Of a stretch of 64,000 nt of DNA, positions 46,602 through 56,523 are shown piece after piece. Each line of letters begins with the position of its first letter. The stretch's first letter is position 1. The translations under genes were made by a program, and so were the position numbers. Below the pieces are notes generated by a model. The model had not been told where the DNA came from. It made no database searches and saw only the letters and a program-made list of their open reading frames with translations. The DNA comes from Hoeflea algicola (GTDB lineage Bacteria > Pseudomonadota > Alphaproteobacteria > Rhizobiales > Rhizobiaceae): the NCBI RefSeq assembly GCF_026619415.1, contig NZ_JAOVZR010000001.1, positions 558,001-622,000 of the forward strand, in the 5' to 3' direction.

Positions 46602-47345
46602 ATGCAATCCGATCGAGCAGCAAAGACCCCGAGGCATGTTGCCATCATCATGGACGGCAACGGCCGCTGGGCAAACGCGCGCGGGTTACCGCGAACAGCC
46701 GGCCACCGCGCCGGGGTCGAGCGGGTCCGCGAGGCGGTCCGCACTGCGCATGAGGCCAAGATCGAATTTTTGACGCTGTTTGCCTTTTCCTCGGAGAACT
46801 GGAACCGCCCGAAGCAGGAAGTTTCCGACCTGATGGGCATCCTGCGCTTCTTTATCCACAAGGATCTGGCGGAACTGCACCGCGAGAATGTTCGCGTCCG
46901 GGTGATCGGCTGCCGGGAGACCGTCCAGTCCGATATCCGCAAGCTGCTCGACGAGGCTGAGGAACGCACCCGCGAAAATACCGGCGTGACCTTGATCATC
47001 GCCTTCAATTACGGCGCCCGCGATGAACTCGTGCGCGCCGTGCGCACGATCGCAGAGGCCGTGAGTGCGGGAAATCTTGATCCGGCGTCGATTGATGAGC
47101 ACACCGTCTCAGACACGGTCGATACCGCCGGCATTCCCGATCCGGATCTGGTGATTCGCACCAGCGGCGAACAGCGGCTATCCAATTTCCTTTTGTGGCA
47201 GGCTGCCTATTCGGAACTGGTGTTCATCCCCTGTCTTTGGCCGGATTTCGACCGCAAGGCCTTTTACGAAGCGCTCAATGAATATGCGCACAGGGATCGC
47301 CGTTTCGGCACGGTTTCCGCACCTGATATCGCGGTGGGGTCGTGA
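46602..47345 (+). CDS. uppS: Undecaprenyl diphosphate synthase (isoprenyl transferase)
   Basis: This 247-residue cis-prenyltransferase makes the C55 lipid carrier of cell wall synthesis. The signature [20 protein letters not shown] carries the catalytic Asp. [13 protein letters not shown] and the C-terminal [20 protein letters not shown] are typical. The ATG at 46602 gives the usual short leader; a GTG at 46566 would add 12 residues and cannot be excluded. Its stop overlaps the cdsA ATG (TGATG). Confidence 0.97.
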   Translation: MQSDRAAKTPRHVAIIMDGNGRWANARGLPRTAGHRAGVERVREAVRTAHEAKIEFLTLFAFSSENWNRPKQEVSDLMGILRFFIHKDLAELHRENVRVRVIGCRETVQSDIRKLLDEAEERTRENTGVTLIIAFNYGARDELVRAVRTIAEAVSAGNLDPASIDEHTVSDTVDTAGIPDPDLVIRTSGEQRLSNFLLWQAAYSELVFIPCLWPDFDRKAFYEALNEYAHRDRRFGTVSAPDIAVGS

Positions 47346-48181
47346 TGTCGTCCGAACTGCGGCTGCGCATCATTTCTGGCGTAATCCTTGCGCTGTTGGT
47401 GCTGACGGCGACATGGGCAGGCGGCATCTGGTTCCGGGCGCTGGCGGTGCTCATCATGGTGCTGATCCATTATGAGTTCTCGACGATGGTCGATGCGCCG
47501 GTCAAGGCGCCGCTCGCCAATGCCATCGGCTGGTTGGCAATTCTGGCTACGGCCTTGTTTATCTTCGTTCTTCTGCCGTCGATGGCGTTGGCAGCAATTG
47601 TAATCGGCGCCGCCGGTGCGGCCTTTGCCGGGCTTAAGCGCGGCGCCGGTCTGTGGTCGGCGACCGCAATTGTCTACGCCGGACTATCCGGGTTGGCGCT
47701 GGCCGAAATTCGCGGCGAGGGGCTGTTCGGCCTGTTTGCCATGCTGTTCGTGTTCGCCATCGTCTGGGCCACCGATATCCTTGCCTATTTCTGCGGCCGC
47801 GCGCTCGGCGGGCCGAAGCTGGCGCCGCGCATATCGCCGGGCAAGACCTGGTCGGGCGCAATCTTCGGTGCTGCCGCCGGGGTTGCCGCCGGAATCGGCG
47901 TTGCCATGGCGGTGCGTCAGGGTGGCGGTTGGATGATTCCGCTGGTGGCGTTGACGTTGGCGGTGGCCTCGGAAGCCGGTGACCTGTTCGAATCATGGGT
48001 CAAGCGGCGCTTCGGCGCCAAGGATTCCAGCCACCTCATTCCCGGCCATGGCGGCGTCATGGATCGGGTCGATGGCCTTGTCTTTGCCGCATTTGCAGCC
48101 TTCTTGATCGGCAATCTGCTGCCGCTGGCCGACCGCGCCGGCGTGGCTGATGAGCTTGCCGCAAGGTTGCTGGGCCTATAG
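47345..48181 (+). CDS. cdsA: Phosphatidate cytidylyltransferase
   Basis: This 278-residue inner-membrane enzyme makes CDP-diacylglycerol from phosphatidate and CTP, the branch point of phospholipid synthesis. It has seven or eight hydrophobic helices, WATDILAYFCGRALGGPKLA, and the signature SPGKTWSGAIFGAAAG with, near the end, KRRFGAKDSSHLIPGHGGVMD (split here from VDGL). The ATG at 47345 overlaps the uppS stop. Confidence 0.96.
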   Translation: MSSELRLRIISGVILALLVLTATWAGGIWFRALAVLIMVLIHYEFSTMVDAPVKAPLANAIGWLAILATALFIFVLLPSMALAAIVIGAAGAAFAGLKRGAGLWSATAIVYAGLSGLALAEIRGEGLFGLFAMLFVFAIVWATDILAYFCGRALGGPKLAPRISPGKTWSGAIFGAAAGVAAGIGVAMAVRQGGGWMIPLVALTLAVASEAGDLFESWVKRRFGAKDSSHLIPGHGGVMDRVDGLVFAAFAAFLIGNLLPLADRAGVADELAARLLGL

Positions 48182-48257
48182 TCGAGACTCATAAAGCCGC
48201 GCCACGCGGAACAATACCGGCGCGCCTCTGTCTGCGTCCTGAAAGGATCCGAATCCC

Positions 48258-49391
48258 ATGGAATTCCTGACCTCATCGGTTGGAAACATCCTCAGCGCCC
48301 TGCCGCCGTTTCTGCTGGTGCTGACGATCGCCGTGTTCTTTCACGAATTGGGGCACTATCTCGTCGGCCGTTGGTGCGGGATCAAGGCCGAGACCTTCTC
48401 GATCGGTTTCGGCCCCGAACTCATTGGCCGCACCGACCGGCACGGCACCCACTGGAAGCTGTCGCTGATCCCGCTTGGTGGCTACGTCAAGTTCCTGGGC
48501 GATGAGAACGCAACCAGCCTGCCCAGCGGTGCCGGTGCTGCAGACTTGAACACCGACGATCGGGCGCACGCCTTTCCCACCGCGGCCTTGTGGCGACGCG
48601 CGGCCACGGTGGCCGCTGGCCCTGTCGCCAATTTCATTCTCGCGATTGCGATCTTTGCCGTCAGCTTCGGCATCAATGGCCGGATGGTTGCCGATCCGGT
48701 GGTGGCCCAGGTTCAGCCCGCAAGTGCTGCCGAGGCCGCTGGGGTTTTGCCCGGTGACCGGTTTGTGGCGATCGACGGTGTGACCGTCGATATTTTCGAC
48801 GACGTCCAGCGCTATGTCAGCGTTCGCCCAGGCGTGCCGATCACCATTACCATGGACCGCCAGGGTGAAAACGTCGACCTCACGCTGACGCCGGTTCGCA
48901 CCGAGATCTCCGACAATTTCGGCAACAAGATGGAGGTCGGCCGTATCGGCGTGATCACCAACAATGATGCCGGTAATTTCCGCGTCCGCGAATACGGGCC
49001 GCTTGAGGCTGTGGGCGAGGGGGCAGCACAAAGCTGGTACATCGTCACCCGCACAGTCGGCTATATCGGCAACATCATTACCGGCCGGGAAAAGGCAGAT
49101 CAGCTTGGCGGACCGATTCGGGTCGCCAAATACTCCAAGGACATGTCGACACTCGGTATTGCCGCGCTGATCCAGCTTGCCGCCGTGTTGTCGGTCTCCA
49201 TCGGTCTGCTCAATCTGATGCCGATCCCGATGCTCGACGGCGGTCATCTGGTGTTCTACGCAATAGAGGCGGTACGCGGCCGTCCGGCTGGCGAGAGGGC
49301 GCAGGAATGGGCCTATCGCCTCGGTTTGACCCTTGTGCTGGCGCTGATGCTGTTCGCGACCTGGAATGATGTGTCGATGTTGATTGGTTGA
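48258..49391 (+). CDS. rseP: RseP-type intramembrane zinc metalloprotease
   Basis: This 377-residue site-2 protease is in the inner membrane. Zinc-binding HELGH (His29, Glu30, His33) lies in the first transmembrane helix. A PDZ domain follows (about residues 125-200, AAGVLPGDRFVAIDGVTVD), and the conserved LDG motif occurs in LMPIPMLDGGHLVFY near residue 325. It is expected to cleave anti-sigma factors and signal peptide remnants. It lies before bamA in the order that is common for Gram-negatives. No separate anti-sigma target is present in this window. Confidence 0.96.
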   Translation: MEFLTSSVGNILSALPPFLLVLTIAVFFHELGHYLVGRWCGIKAETFSIGFGPELIGRTDRHGTHWKLSLIPLGGYVKFLGDENATSLPSGAGAADLNTDDRAHAFPTAALWRRAATVAAGPVANFILAIAIFAVSFGINGRMVADPVVAQVQPASAAEAAGVLPGDRFVAIDGVTVDIFDDVQRYVSVRPGVPITITMDRQGENVDLTLTPVRTEISDNFGNKMEVGRIGVITNNDAGNFRVREYGPLEAVGEGAAQSWYIVTRTVGYIGNIITGREKADQLGGPIRVAKYSKDMSTLGIAALIQLAAVLSVSIGLLNLMPIPMLDGGHLVFYAIEAVRGRPAGERAQEWAYRLGLTLVLALMLFATWNDVSMLIG

Positions 49392-49592
49392 TATGGGGGG
49401 GCAAGCCGTGCTAACGGGTTGTTAACCTTGAAAGTGCTGAGACGTGGCGATTTGGCCACGCCTGTCGGCGAAGTAAATAGAAATTAACTCCGTCCCTTGC
49501 TTGTGTATGAAAAGCGGGTAAAACGGGCGCTAGTCATGACTCACGATGCGTGCTCCGTTTGGGGCATTCGAGTAAAAAAGGTAAGTAGATCA

Positions 49593-51953
49593 ATGAAAAC
49601 CGGTTCAAATCTGTTGAACGCTGTCTCTGCGGTTGCGCTGAGTGCGGGGATCATTGTGGCAGGCGCGGGCGCTGTGACGCTTGCCGGTGTTACGGTAGCA
49701 GAAGCAGCGGTTGTTAACCGCATTGAAGTCCGCGGCAATTCCCGCGTTGACGCATCCACTGTTCGTGGCAACCTGACGATCAGCACCGGCTCGCGGTTTG
49801 ACAACAACGACATCGACGAGTCGGTCAAGCGGCTGTTTGCCACCGGGCTGTTCTCCGACGTGCGCATCAGCGTCTCGGGTTCGACCCTGATCGTCGCCGT
49901 GGACGAAAACCAGATCATCAATCAGGTGGTTTTCAACGGCAACAAGAAGCTCAAGGACGCCGCCCTCAAGCAGGTCGTCCAGAGCCGCCAGCTCGGCGCT
50001 TATAACGACGCCATCCTGGAAGCCGATGTTCAGTCGATCCGCGATGCCTATTCGGCCATCGGTCGTTCCGATGCAGTCGTGACCACCCGGCTGGTTCCGG
50101 TTGATGGTGGCCGCGTCAATCTCGCTTTTGAAATCAACGAGGGCGACCGCACCAAGATTTCCGCGATCAATTTTGTCGGCAACCAGGCCTTTGGCGACGG
50201 ACGTCTTGCCGATGTAATTACCACCAAGCGCTCGGGCATGCTGTCGTTCCTGTCGCGCAAGGATGTCTACGACGAAAACAAGCTTCGTGCCGATGAGGAA
50301 TTACTGCGCCGGTTCTACTACAACCGTGGTTACGCCGATTTCCGCGTCATCTCGTCGTTTGCCGAGCTTGACGAATCCAGCAACGAGTACGTCGTCTCCA
50401 TCACGGTGGAAGAAGGCGAACGCTATGTGTTCGGTGATGTCAGCATCGAAAGCACGGTTCCCGGCATCGACAGCGATTCGCTCAGAGGCCTGATCGAAAC
50501 CCGTTCCGGATCGGTCTACAGCGCCAAGGACGTCGAGGACACGATCCTGGCGATTTCCGACCGCGTTGCGACTCAGGGCTATCCCTTCGCTCAGATCACC
50601 CCGCGCGGCGATCGCGATTTCAACAATCGCACGATCTCTGTGGTGTATCTGGTTGATGAAGGCACTCGGGCCTATGTCGAGCGGATCGAAATCCGCGGCA
50701 ACACTCGGACCCGTGACTACGTGATCCGTCGCGAATTCGACCTGTCTGAAGGCGATGCCTTCAACCAGGTTCTGGTGCGTCGCGCCAAGAAGCGCCTCGA
50801 AGATCTGAAGTTCTTCTCCTCGGTCGAGATCTCTACCCAGCCGGGCTCGCAGCCAGACCGCGTGGTTCTGATTGTTGACGTGAAGGATCAGGCTACCGGC
50901 GAATTCGGCGTCGGCGGCGGTTACTCCAACAATGATGGCTTCACCGCTACCGTTGACATCACCGAGCGCAACTTCCTCGGTCGCGGACAGTTCATCCGTG
51001 GTTCGGTTGGCGGTGGCGAGGACTCGCGCGAATACAGCCTGTCCTTTACCGAGCCCTATTTCCTTGGCTACCGCCTCGCAGCCGGCTTCGATATCTTCAA
51101 AACCACCGACTCGAGCTACACCGGCTTCGAAGAAGAAAAGCAGGGCATCAACCTGCGCATCGGCGCGCCGATCACCGAGGAACTCTATTTTTCGACGGCG
51201 TTCAAATATACGCAGACCAAATATAACGACTTCACCGCCACATCGGTGATTTCAAATCCGGAACGCGCTGTCATCAACCGCACGGTTGCAAATGGTGGGC
51301 ACGATACCGCAGCATTGTCTTACACGCTGTCCTACAGCACGCTGGATGACAGCGCCTTGCCGCGCGAGGGAATTTCGGCTCGCCTCACTCAGGAATATGC
51401 CGGGTTTGGTGCTGATTCCGACTACATCAAGTCCACCGCCAAGGTGAATTACTTCCACATGCTCTCCGAGGCCGGCGACGTCATCGGTCAGGTGTCAGCG
51501 GGCGCGGGTCACGTCATGTCGACGGGTAGCACCAATCTGGACGTGTTCGATCACCTGTTCCTCGGTCAGGAAACCATTCGTGGCTTCGACACCCGTGGTA
51601 TCGGCCCGCGTGTCTTCAATGGCGGCACGGATGTAGGTGCTGCTGGCGGCACCACATATTTCAACGGCACGGTCGAGGCCTCGGCGCCGATGCCGCTGGT
51701 CTCACGTGATCTCGGCCTGCGCTTCAATGTCTTCGCCGATGCGGCGACGCTCTATGGCAATGACATTGCGGCTGCTGACTTCGGTGGTCAGACCCTGGTT
51801 GGCAACAACATGGACTGGCGCGCTTCGGTTGGCGTCGGTATCACCTGGGCTTCGCCCTTCGGTCCGCTGCGCGTCTATTATGCCGAGCCGGTGGTCAAGG
51901 AAAGCTACGACGACCTCAAGAAGTTCGGCTTTGGCGCTTCCACGCGCTTCTGA
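49593..51953 (+). CDS. bamA: Outer membrane protein assembly factor BamA
   Basis: This 786-residue Omp85 protein inserts beta-barrel proteins into the outer membrane. The signal peptide covers about residues 1-38 (ending AEA). Five POTRA domains follow up to about residue 415. The barrel begins near GEFGVGGGYSNNDGFTATVD and contains the lid-loop motif QETIRGFDTRGIGPR (VRGF/Y motif). The C-terminal residue is Phe, as the Bam signal requires (GFGASTRF). The start at 49593 is where the signal peptide begins; upstream in-frame codons are not signal-like. It is placed between rseP and lpxD; no skp/ompH gene lies between. Confidence 0.97.
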   Translation: MKTGSNLLNAVSAVALSAGIIVAGAGAVTLAGVTVAEAAVVNRIEVRGNSRVDASTVRGNLTISTGSRFDNNDIDESVKRLFATGLFSDVRISVSGSTLIVAVDENQIINQVVFNGNKKLKDAALKQVVQSRQLGAYNDAILEADVQSIRDAYSAIGRSDAVVTTRLVPVDGGRVNLAFEINEGDRTKISAINFVGNQAFGDGRLADVITTKRSGMLSFLSRKDVYDENKLRADEELLRRFYYNRGYADFRVISSFAELDESSNEYVVSITVEEGERYVFGDVSIESTVPGIDSDSLRGLIETRSGSVYSAKDVEDTILAISDRVATQGYPFAQITPRGDRDFNNRTISVVYLVDEGTRAYVERIEIRGNTRTRDYVIRREFDLSEGDAFNQVLVRRAKKRLEDLKFFSSVEISTQPGSQPDRVVLIVDVKDQATGEFGVGGGYSNNDGFTATVDITERNFLGRGQFIRGSVGGGEDSREYSLSFTEPYFLGYRLAAGFDIFKTTDSSYTGFEEEKQGINLRIGAPITEELYFSTAFKYTQTKYNDFTATSVISNPERAVINRTVANGGHDTAALSYTLSYSTLDDSALPREGISARLTQEYAGFGADSDYIKSTAKVNYFHMLSEAGDVIGQVSAGAGHVMSTGSTNLDVFDHLFLGQETIRGFDTRGIGPRVFNGGTDVGAAGGTTYFNGTVEASAPMPLVSRDLGLRFNVFADAATLYGNDIAAADFGGQTLVGNNMDWRASVGVGITWASPFGPLRVYYAEPVVKESYDDLKKFGFGASTRF

Positions 51954-52003
51954 TTTGACACGGGTGGCGGCAACGTCACCCGGTCTTCGCATTCGGTCTC
52001 TTT

Positions 52004-53068
52004 ATGGACACAACCCGTTTCTTTCCCCCGCATGAAGGCATCACGCTTTCAGACCTCGCCGGTCTTTGCGGTGCGGAACTTGCTGACCCCGCATTTGCTG
52101 ATCGCCGGGTGAGCGGGCTTGCCCCGATTTCGCGTGCGGGAAATTCTGAAATAACTTTCTTGACGTCGCGCAAGTCTTTGCCGCAATTGCGTGAATCGCA
52201 CGCTGGTGCGGTCTTTGTTCCCTCCCGATTTGTCAATGAAGTGCCGGTCGGCGTTGCTGCGCTGATAGCAGCGGCACCGCAAACCGCCTTTGCCATCGCC
52301 GGTTCGGCGCTGGTGCCTGCGGCGATGACGGCGTCGCGTTTGACAGGCGAGACTGGCGTGGCATCAGGCGCCATTGTTGACCCGTCTGCCCGACTTGAGA
52401 ATGACGTGATCGTTGAAACCGGCGCGATTGTCGGCGCCGGTGCGGAAATCGGCCGCGGCACGGTTATCGCCGCTGGCGCCGCCATTGGTCCGGGCTGCAG
52501 AATCGGGCGCGACTGCCACATTGCCCATGGTGCCACGGTTCAGCACACGTTGATCGGCAACAACGTCATCCTTCATCCCGGCGTGCGCATCGGCCAGGAC
52601 GGATTTGGCTATGCGCCCGGTCCGCGCGGACTGGTCAAGGTGCCCCAGATTGGCCGCGTCATCATTCAGGATCAGGTCGAAATTGGCGCCAATACCACAA
52701 TCGACCGGGGTGCGCTCGATGACACCGTCATCGGTGAGGGCACCAAGATCGACAATCAGGTTCAGATTGGCCACAATGTCCGGATAGGTCGTCACTGCGT
52801 GCTGGTGGCCAAGGTTGCAGTCGCCGGCAGCACAACGATTGGAAACGGCGTCATGATTGGTGGCGCTGCAGGAATTGGCGGACATCTGACAATCGGTGAC
52901 GGCGTCCAACTGGCCGCATTGAGCGGCGTGGCGTGTGATGTGCCGGCCGGTGCACGTTGGGGCGGACAACCGGCGCGGCCGATGCGCGGGTTCCTGCGCG
53001 ACGCAGCCGATGCCAATGCCCGCGCCTTTGGCAAGGCAAAAGTGAAGAAAAGCGGAGAGGATCAATGA
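52004..53068 (+). CDS. lpxD: UDP-3-O-acylglucosamine N-acyltransferase
   Basis: This 354-residue enzyme performs the third step of lipid A synthesis, adding the N-linked acyl chain. The N-terminal uridine-binding domain (residues 1-105, [20 protein letters not shown]) precedes a left-handed beta helix built of hexapeptide repeats. The catalytic His is expected in [20 protein letters not shown]. Its stop overlaps the fabZ ATG by four bases. Confidence 0.97.
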   Translation: MDTTRFFPPHEGITLSDLAGLCGAELADPAFADRRVSGLAPISRAGNSEITFLTSRKSLPQLRESHAGAVFVPSRFVNEVPVGVAALIAAAPQTAFAIAGSALVPAAMTASRLTGETGVASGAIVDPSARLENDVIVETGAIVGAGAEIGRGTVIAAGAAIGPGCRIGRDCHIAHGATVQHTLIGNNVILHPGVRIGQDGFGYAPGPRGLVKVPQIGRVIIQDQVEIGANTTIDRGALDDTVIGEGTKIDNQVQIGHNVRIGRHCVLVAKVAVAGSTTIGNGVMIGGAAGIGGHLTIGDGVQLAALSGVACDVPAGARWGGQPARPMRGFLRDAADANARAFGKAKVKKSGEDQ

Positions 53069-53538
53069 TGCAGGCCGCGACGAAAACGCTCGAAATAGCC
53101 GATATCCAGGAAATCATGCGGCTGTTGCCGCACCGTTACCCGTTTTTGCTGGTCGACCGGATCATTGACATCGATGCCGACAATTCCGCCATCGGCATCA
53201 AGAACGTCACCGCCAGCGAACCGCACTTTACCGGTCACTTTCCGGGCAACCCGATCATGCCCGGTGTTTTGATTGTCGAAGGCATGGCCCAGACTGCCGG
53301 TGCGATCTGCGCCAAGGCAACGGGTGGCGGCAAGAATCTGGTTTATTTCATGACCATCGATAATGCCAAATTCCGAAAGCCGGTTGTGCCTGGTGACCGG
53401 CTGGAATATCACGTCACCAAGATCAAGCAGCGCGGCAACATCTGGCGGTTCCATTGCGAAGCAATGGTTGATGGCCAAAAGGCCGCTGAAGCTGATATCG
53501 GGGCCATGCTGGCTCCTGGAGAAAGCGAGTCCGAATGA
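53065..53538 (+). CDS. fabZ: 3-hydroxyacyl-ACP dehydratase FabZ
   Basis: This 157-residue hot-dog-fold enzyme dehydrates beta-hydroxyacyl-ACP. The active-site block [20 protein letters not shown] carries the catalytic His and, further on, Glu. [16 protein letters not shown] is the typical start of the fold. Two ATGs stand side by side at 53065 and 53068: the first overlaps the lpxD stop, and the second has a more usual spacing to GAGAGG. The longer form is given. The stop overlaps the lpxA start. Confidence 0.97.
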   Translation: MMQAATKTLEIADIQEIMRLLPHRYPFLLVDRIIDIDADNSAIGIKNVTASEPHFTGHFPGNPIMPGVLIVEGMAQTAGAICAKATGGGKNLVYFMTIDNAKFRKPVVPGDRLEYHVTKIKQRGNIWRFHCEAMVDGQKAAEADIGAMLAPGESESE

Positions 53539-54365
53539 TAACGCCAGTGCCTGCCGCCCTGCATCCGGCCCGCATCCATCCCTCTTCGATCGTCGAGGAC
53601 GGCGCGCAACTCGGCCGCAATGTCGAGATCGGTCCGTTCTGCCATATAGGTGCCAAGGTCAGACTGGGCGACAATGTCCGGATCATGAGCCATGTCGTCA
53701 TTCTCGGCTCCACCAGCATTGGTGACAACACCGAGGTGTTTCCCAATGCCGTGCTCGGCTGCGCCCCGCAGAACATCCATTACAAGGGCGAGGACACCGA
53801 ACTCGTCATCGGCAGTTCCTGCACTATCCGCGAAGGCGTGACCATGCATCCGGGCATGCCCGACTTCGGCGGAAAGACCACGATCGGCGACAACTCGCTG
53901 TTTCTCGCCTATTCCCACGTAGCCCATGACTGCCATGTCGGCGATCATGTCATTCTGTCCAACAATGTGATGCTGGCGGGCCATGTTACGGTCGGTGATC
54001 GGGTGATCATGGGCGGTGGTGCTGCTGTGCACCAGTTCACCCGGGTCGGCCATCACGCCTTCATCGGTGGTCTGGCTGCGGTCAGCAACGATGTCATTCC
54101 TTATGGCATGCTCAACGGTAATCCCGGCGTGCTGATGGGGCTCAACATCATCGGCATGCAGCGCTCCGGTTTCGACCGCAAGGCCATTCACGCCGTGCGG
54201 CGGGCTTACAAGACCATCTTCGATTCCAATACGCCGATTCGCGAGAACATCGCCCAGGTGCGTGAGCAGACCGACAAGAACGCCGCCGTGGCCGATATCA
54301 TCGCGTTCATCGATGCCGAGAGCGAGCGCGCATTGTCGTCTCCGGCTCGGGGCCAGCGGGGCTGA
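53535..54365 (+). CDS. lpxA: UDP-N-acetylglucosamine acyltransferase
   Basis: This 276-residue hexapeptide-repeat enzyme carries out the first committed acylation of lipid [21 protein letters not shown] begins the left-handed beta helix. The catalytic His is expected in [20 protein letters not shown]. The C-terminal helical domain begins after [20 protein letters not shown]. The start overlaps the fabZ stop. The length is slightly longer than the E. coli form, as usual in this order. Confidence 0.97.
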   Translation: MITPVPAALHPARIHPSSIVEDGAQLGRNVEIGPFCHIGAKVRLGDNVRIMSHVVILGSTSIGDNTEVFPNAVLGCAPQNIHYKGEDTELVIGSSCTIREGVTMHPGMPDFGGKTTIGDNSLFLAYSHVAHDCHVGDHVILSNNVMLAGHVTVGDRVIMGGGAAVHQFTRVGHHAFIGGLAAVSNDVIPYGMLNGNPGVLMGLNIIGMQRSGFDRKAIHAVRRAYKTIFDSNTPIRENIAQVREQTDKNAAVADIIAFIDAESERALSSPARGQRG

Positions 54366-54370
54366 ACTAG

Positions 54371-55255
54371 ATGGTCGATGCGGCTGCCGTGCCGTTAATC
54401 AAAGCGCGGTTGGCAATCCTGGCTGGCAGAGGACGTTTCCCCGTTCTAGTCTCGACTTCAGCCCGTGAAATCGGCCATGATCCATTCATCGTCGCAATCG
54501 ATGGCGAGGCCGATCAGGATTGGTCGGGCTTTGATCATTGTGTGCTGCGCATCGGAGATGTTGCCGGTCTATCGGCGCTGATCCGGCGCGAGAAGATTGG
54601 GACGTTGGTGCTGGCTGGCGGCATCGACAGACGTCCCCGAATTCGTGATCTTCGGCCGACCTGGCAATCGCTGGCGGCTGCGCCCTCGCTGTTGCGCACG
54701 CTTTTGTCGGCGGGTGACGACCAGATGCTGCGTGCAGCCATTGGTGTGCTTGAGCGGCAGGGCGTGACAGTGGTCGGCGCCCAGGTGGTGGCGCCGGGCT
54801 TGCTGGGCCATGCCGGCCCCTTGGGAAAGCTCGGCCCCAAACCCTCCGACCAGGCCGACATCGCCGCTGCCGAGCAAGCCGCGCTGGCGCTTGGCCGGCT
54901 TGATGTCGGGCAGGGAGCGGTTGCGGTTGGCGGACGGGTAATTGCGCTCGAAGGCCTCGAAGGCACCGACTTGATGCTTGAACGGGTGGCGGCCTTGCGC
55001 ACGGCGGGCAGGTTGCCGCGCAGCAACGGCGGTGTGCTGGTCAAGATGTGCAAGCCGGATCAGGACGAACGCGCCGACCTTCCCTCGATCGGCCCCGATA
55101 CGGTCACCAACGCCCATGCCGCCGGCCTCAATGGCATCGCCATAGAAGCGGAACGCGCACTGGTGCTCGAGCGCGACCTGCTGGTGGCTGAGGCTGACCG
55201 GCTGGGGCTGTTCGTTACCGGTCTCCGATCTGACGATAAGAGGCGCACGCAATGA
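54371..55255 (+). CDS. lpxI: UDP-2,3-diacylglucosamine pyrophosphatase LpxI
   Basis: This 294-residue protein of the DUF1009 family catalyses the LpxH step in alphaproteobacteria. It has LAILAGRGRFPVLVSTSARE at the start, RIGDVAGLSALIRREKIGTL, and the C-terminal catalytic domain with VAVGGRVIALEGLEGTDLML and SNGGVLVKMCKPDQDERADL. It lies between lpxA and lpxB, and its stop overlaps the lpxB ATG. No lpxH is in the window, in agreement with use of LpxI. Confidence 0.95.
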   Translation: MVDAAAVPLIKARLAILAGRGRFPVLVSTSAREIGHDPFIVAIDGEADQDWSGFDHCVLRIGDVAGLSALIRREKIGTLVLAGGIDRRPRIRDLRPTWQSLAAAPSLLRTLLSAGDDQMLRAAIGVLERQGVTVVGAQVVAPGLLGHAGPLGKLGPKPSDQADIAAAEQAALALGRLDVGQGAVAVGGRVIALEGLEGTDLMLERVAALRTAGRLPRSNGGVLVKMCKPDQDERADLPSIGPDTVTNAHAAGLNGIAIEAERALVLERDLLVAEADRLGLFVTGLRSDDKRRTQ

Positions 55256-56413
55256 GCGCGCTGAAACTGGCGGTGGTTGCCGGTGAACCTTCCGGAGATA
55301 CGCTTGGCGCCGATCTGGTTCGTGCGCTTGCGGTTGAAACCGGAGAGCAACCCGAACTGATAGGCGTTGGCGGCGACAAGCTGATCGCCGAAGGCCTGAC
55401 GTCGCTGTTTGACTACAGCGAATTGTCCATCATCGGCATTTCCGCGGTGCTCGGGCGTTTGCCGAAACTGATCCGGCGAGATCGGCCAGACCGCAGACGC
55501 CATCATCGCCGCCAGACCCGATTGCCTGCTCATTATCGACAGTCCGGATTTCAGCCACCGGGTCGCCCGCAAGGTTCGCAAGGCCTTGCCGGATCTCAAG
55601 ATTGTCAATTATGTCTGCCCCACGGTATGGGCCTGGAAGCCCGAACGGGCGCCGGCAATGCGGGCCTATGTCGATCACGTCCTGTCGATCTTTCCGTTTG
55701 AAGCCGATATCGTCAGCAAACTGGGCGGCCCGCCGCTGACCTATGTCGGCCACCGGCTGACAGATGATCCGGGACTGCTCGCCGCTCGCCAGGCGCAGCT
55801 TGCGCGGCGGCAATCCGAAACCGAGGACATCCCGCCGATGTGCCTGATTCTGCCCGGTTCACGGCGCAGCGAAGTGGCCCGCCTCGGCGACGTGTTTGGT
55901 GTTGCCGCGAAGCAGCTGTCCCTGCTCAACCCCGACATGACCTTCGTGCTTGTCGCCGGGGCCCATGTCGAACGCGAGATCCGTGACAAGGTGCTCGACT
56001 GGGACGTTAACTGCAAGGTCGTCACCGGCGAGGCAGCGAAATGGGAAGCGTTCGGTCGTGCCGATGTGGCGATCGCCGCCTCGGGAACCGTGTTGCTCGA
56101 ACTGGCGCTCGCCGGCGTGCCGCACATGTCGTCCTACAAGCTTGACCCGGTCTCCCGGATGGTTATCAGCATGATCATCACCTGGACCGGGGCGCTGCCC
56201 AACATGATCGCCGGCCATGTCGTGGTCTCCGAATATTACGACAAGCATGTGCAGCCTGAGCGGTTGGCGCGCGAAGCCGACCAATTGGCGCGTGACACGC
56301 TGCATCGCACCGCGATGCTGGCAGATTTCGATCTCGTCTGGTCGCGCATGCAGACCCCGGAGCCTGCTTCTGGCCGGGCCGCCAGAACGCTTTTGTCGGT
56401 CATCGGCCGCTGA
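55252..56413 (+). pseudogene. lpxB: Lipid-A-disaccharide synthase, interrupted by a +1 frameshift
   Basis: LpxB joins two acylated glucosamines to form the lipid A disaccharide. The N-terminal part is in one frame (MSALKLAVVAGEPSGDTLGA, IIGISAVLGRLPKLIRR) up to about 55476. The rest is in the next frame (IGQTADAIIAARPDCLLIID, SPDFSHRVARKVRKALPDLK, VNYVCPTVWAWKPERAPAM, and GTVLLELALAGVPHMS). Exactly one extra base within 55477-55480 explains the change; removing it gives a 386-residue protein of normal length. All family motifs are present on the two sides. The gene is usually essential, so a sequencing error is more likely than true loss. Confidence 0.88.
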
Positions 56414-56465
56414 TCCAGTCGCAGGTCGCCACAGCAGCGCCGCCGTACTTTCAAATCACAGAATC

Positions 56466-56495
56466 AAAAAGGCGCCCGAGGGAGGGCACCTTTTT
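56466..56495. terminator. Bidirectional terminator between lpxB and gltA
   Basis: Arms AAAAAGGCGCCC (56466-56477) and GGGCACCTTTTT (56484-56495) pair with a single mismatch around a six-base loop. A-runs and T-runs are on both sides, so it works for both convergent genes. Confidence 0.8.
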
Positions 56496-56523
56496 GATCG
56501 GTAGAACTGGTGTAGGCGCGGTC

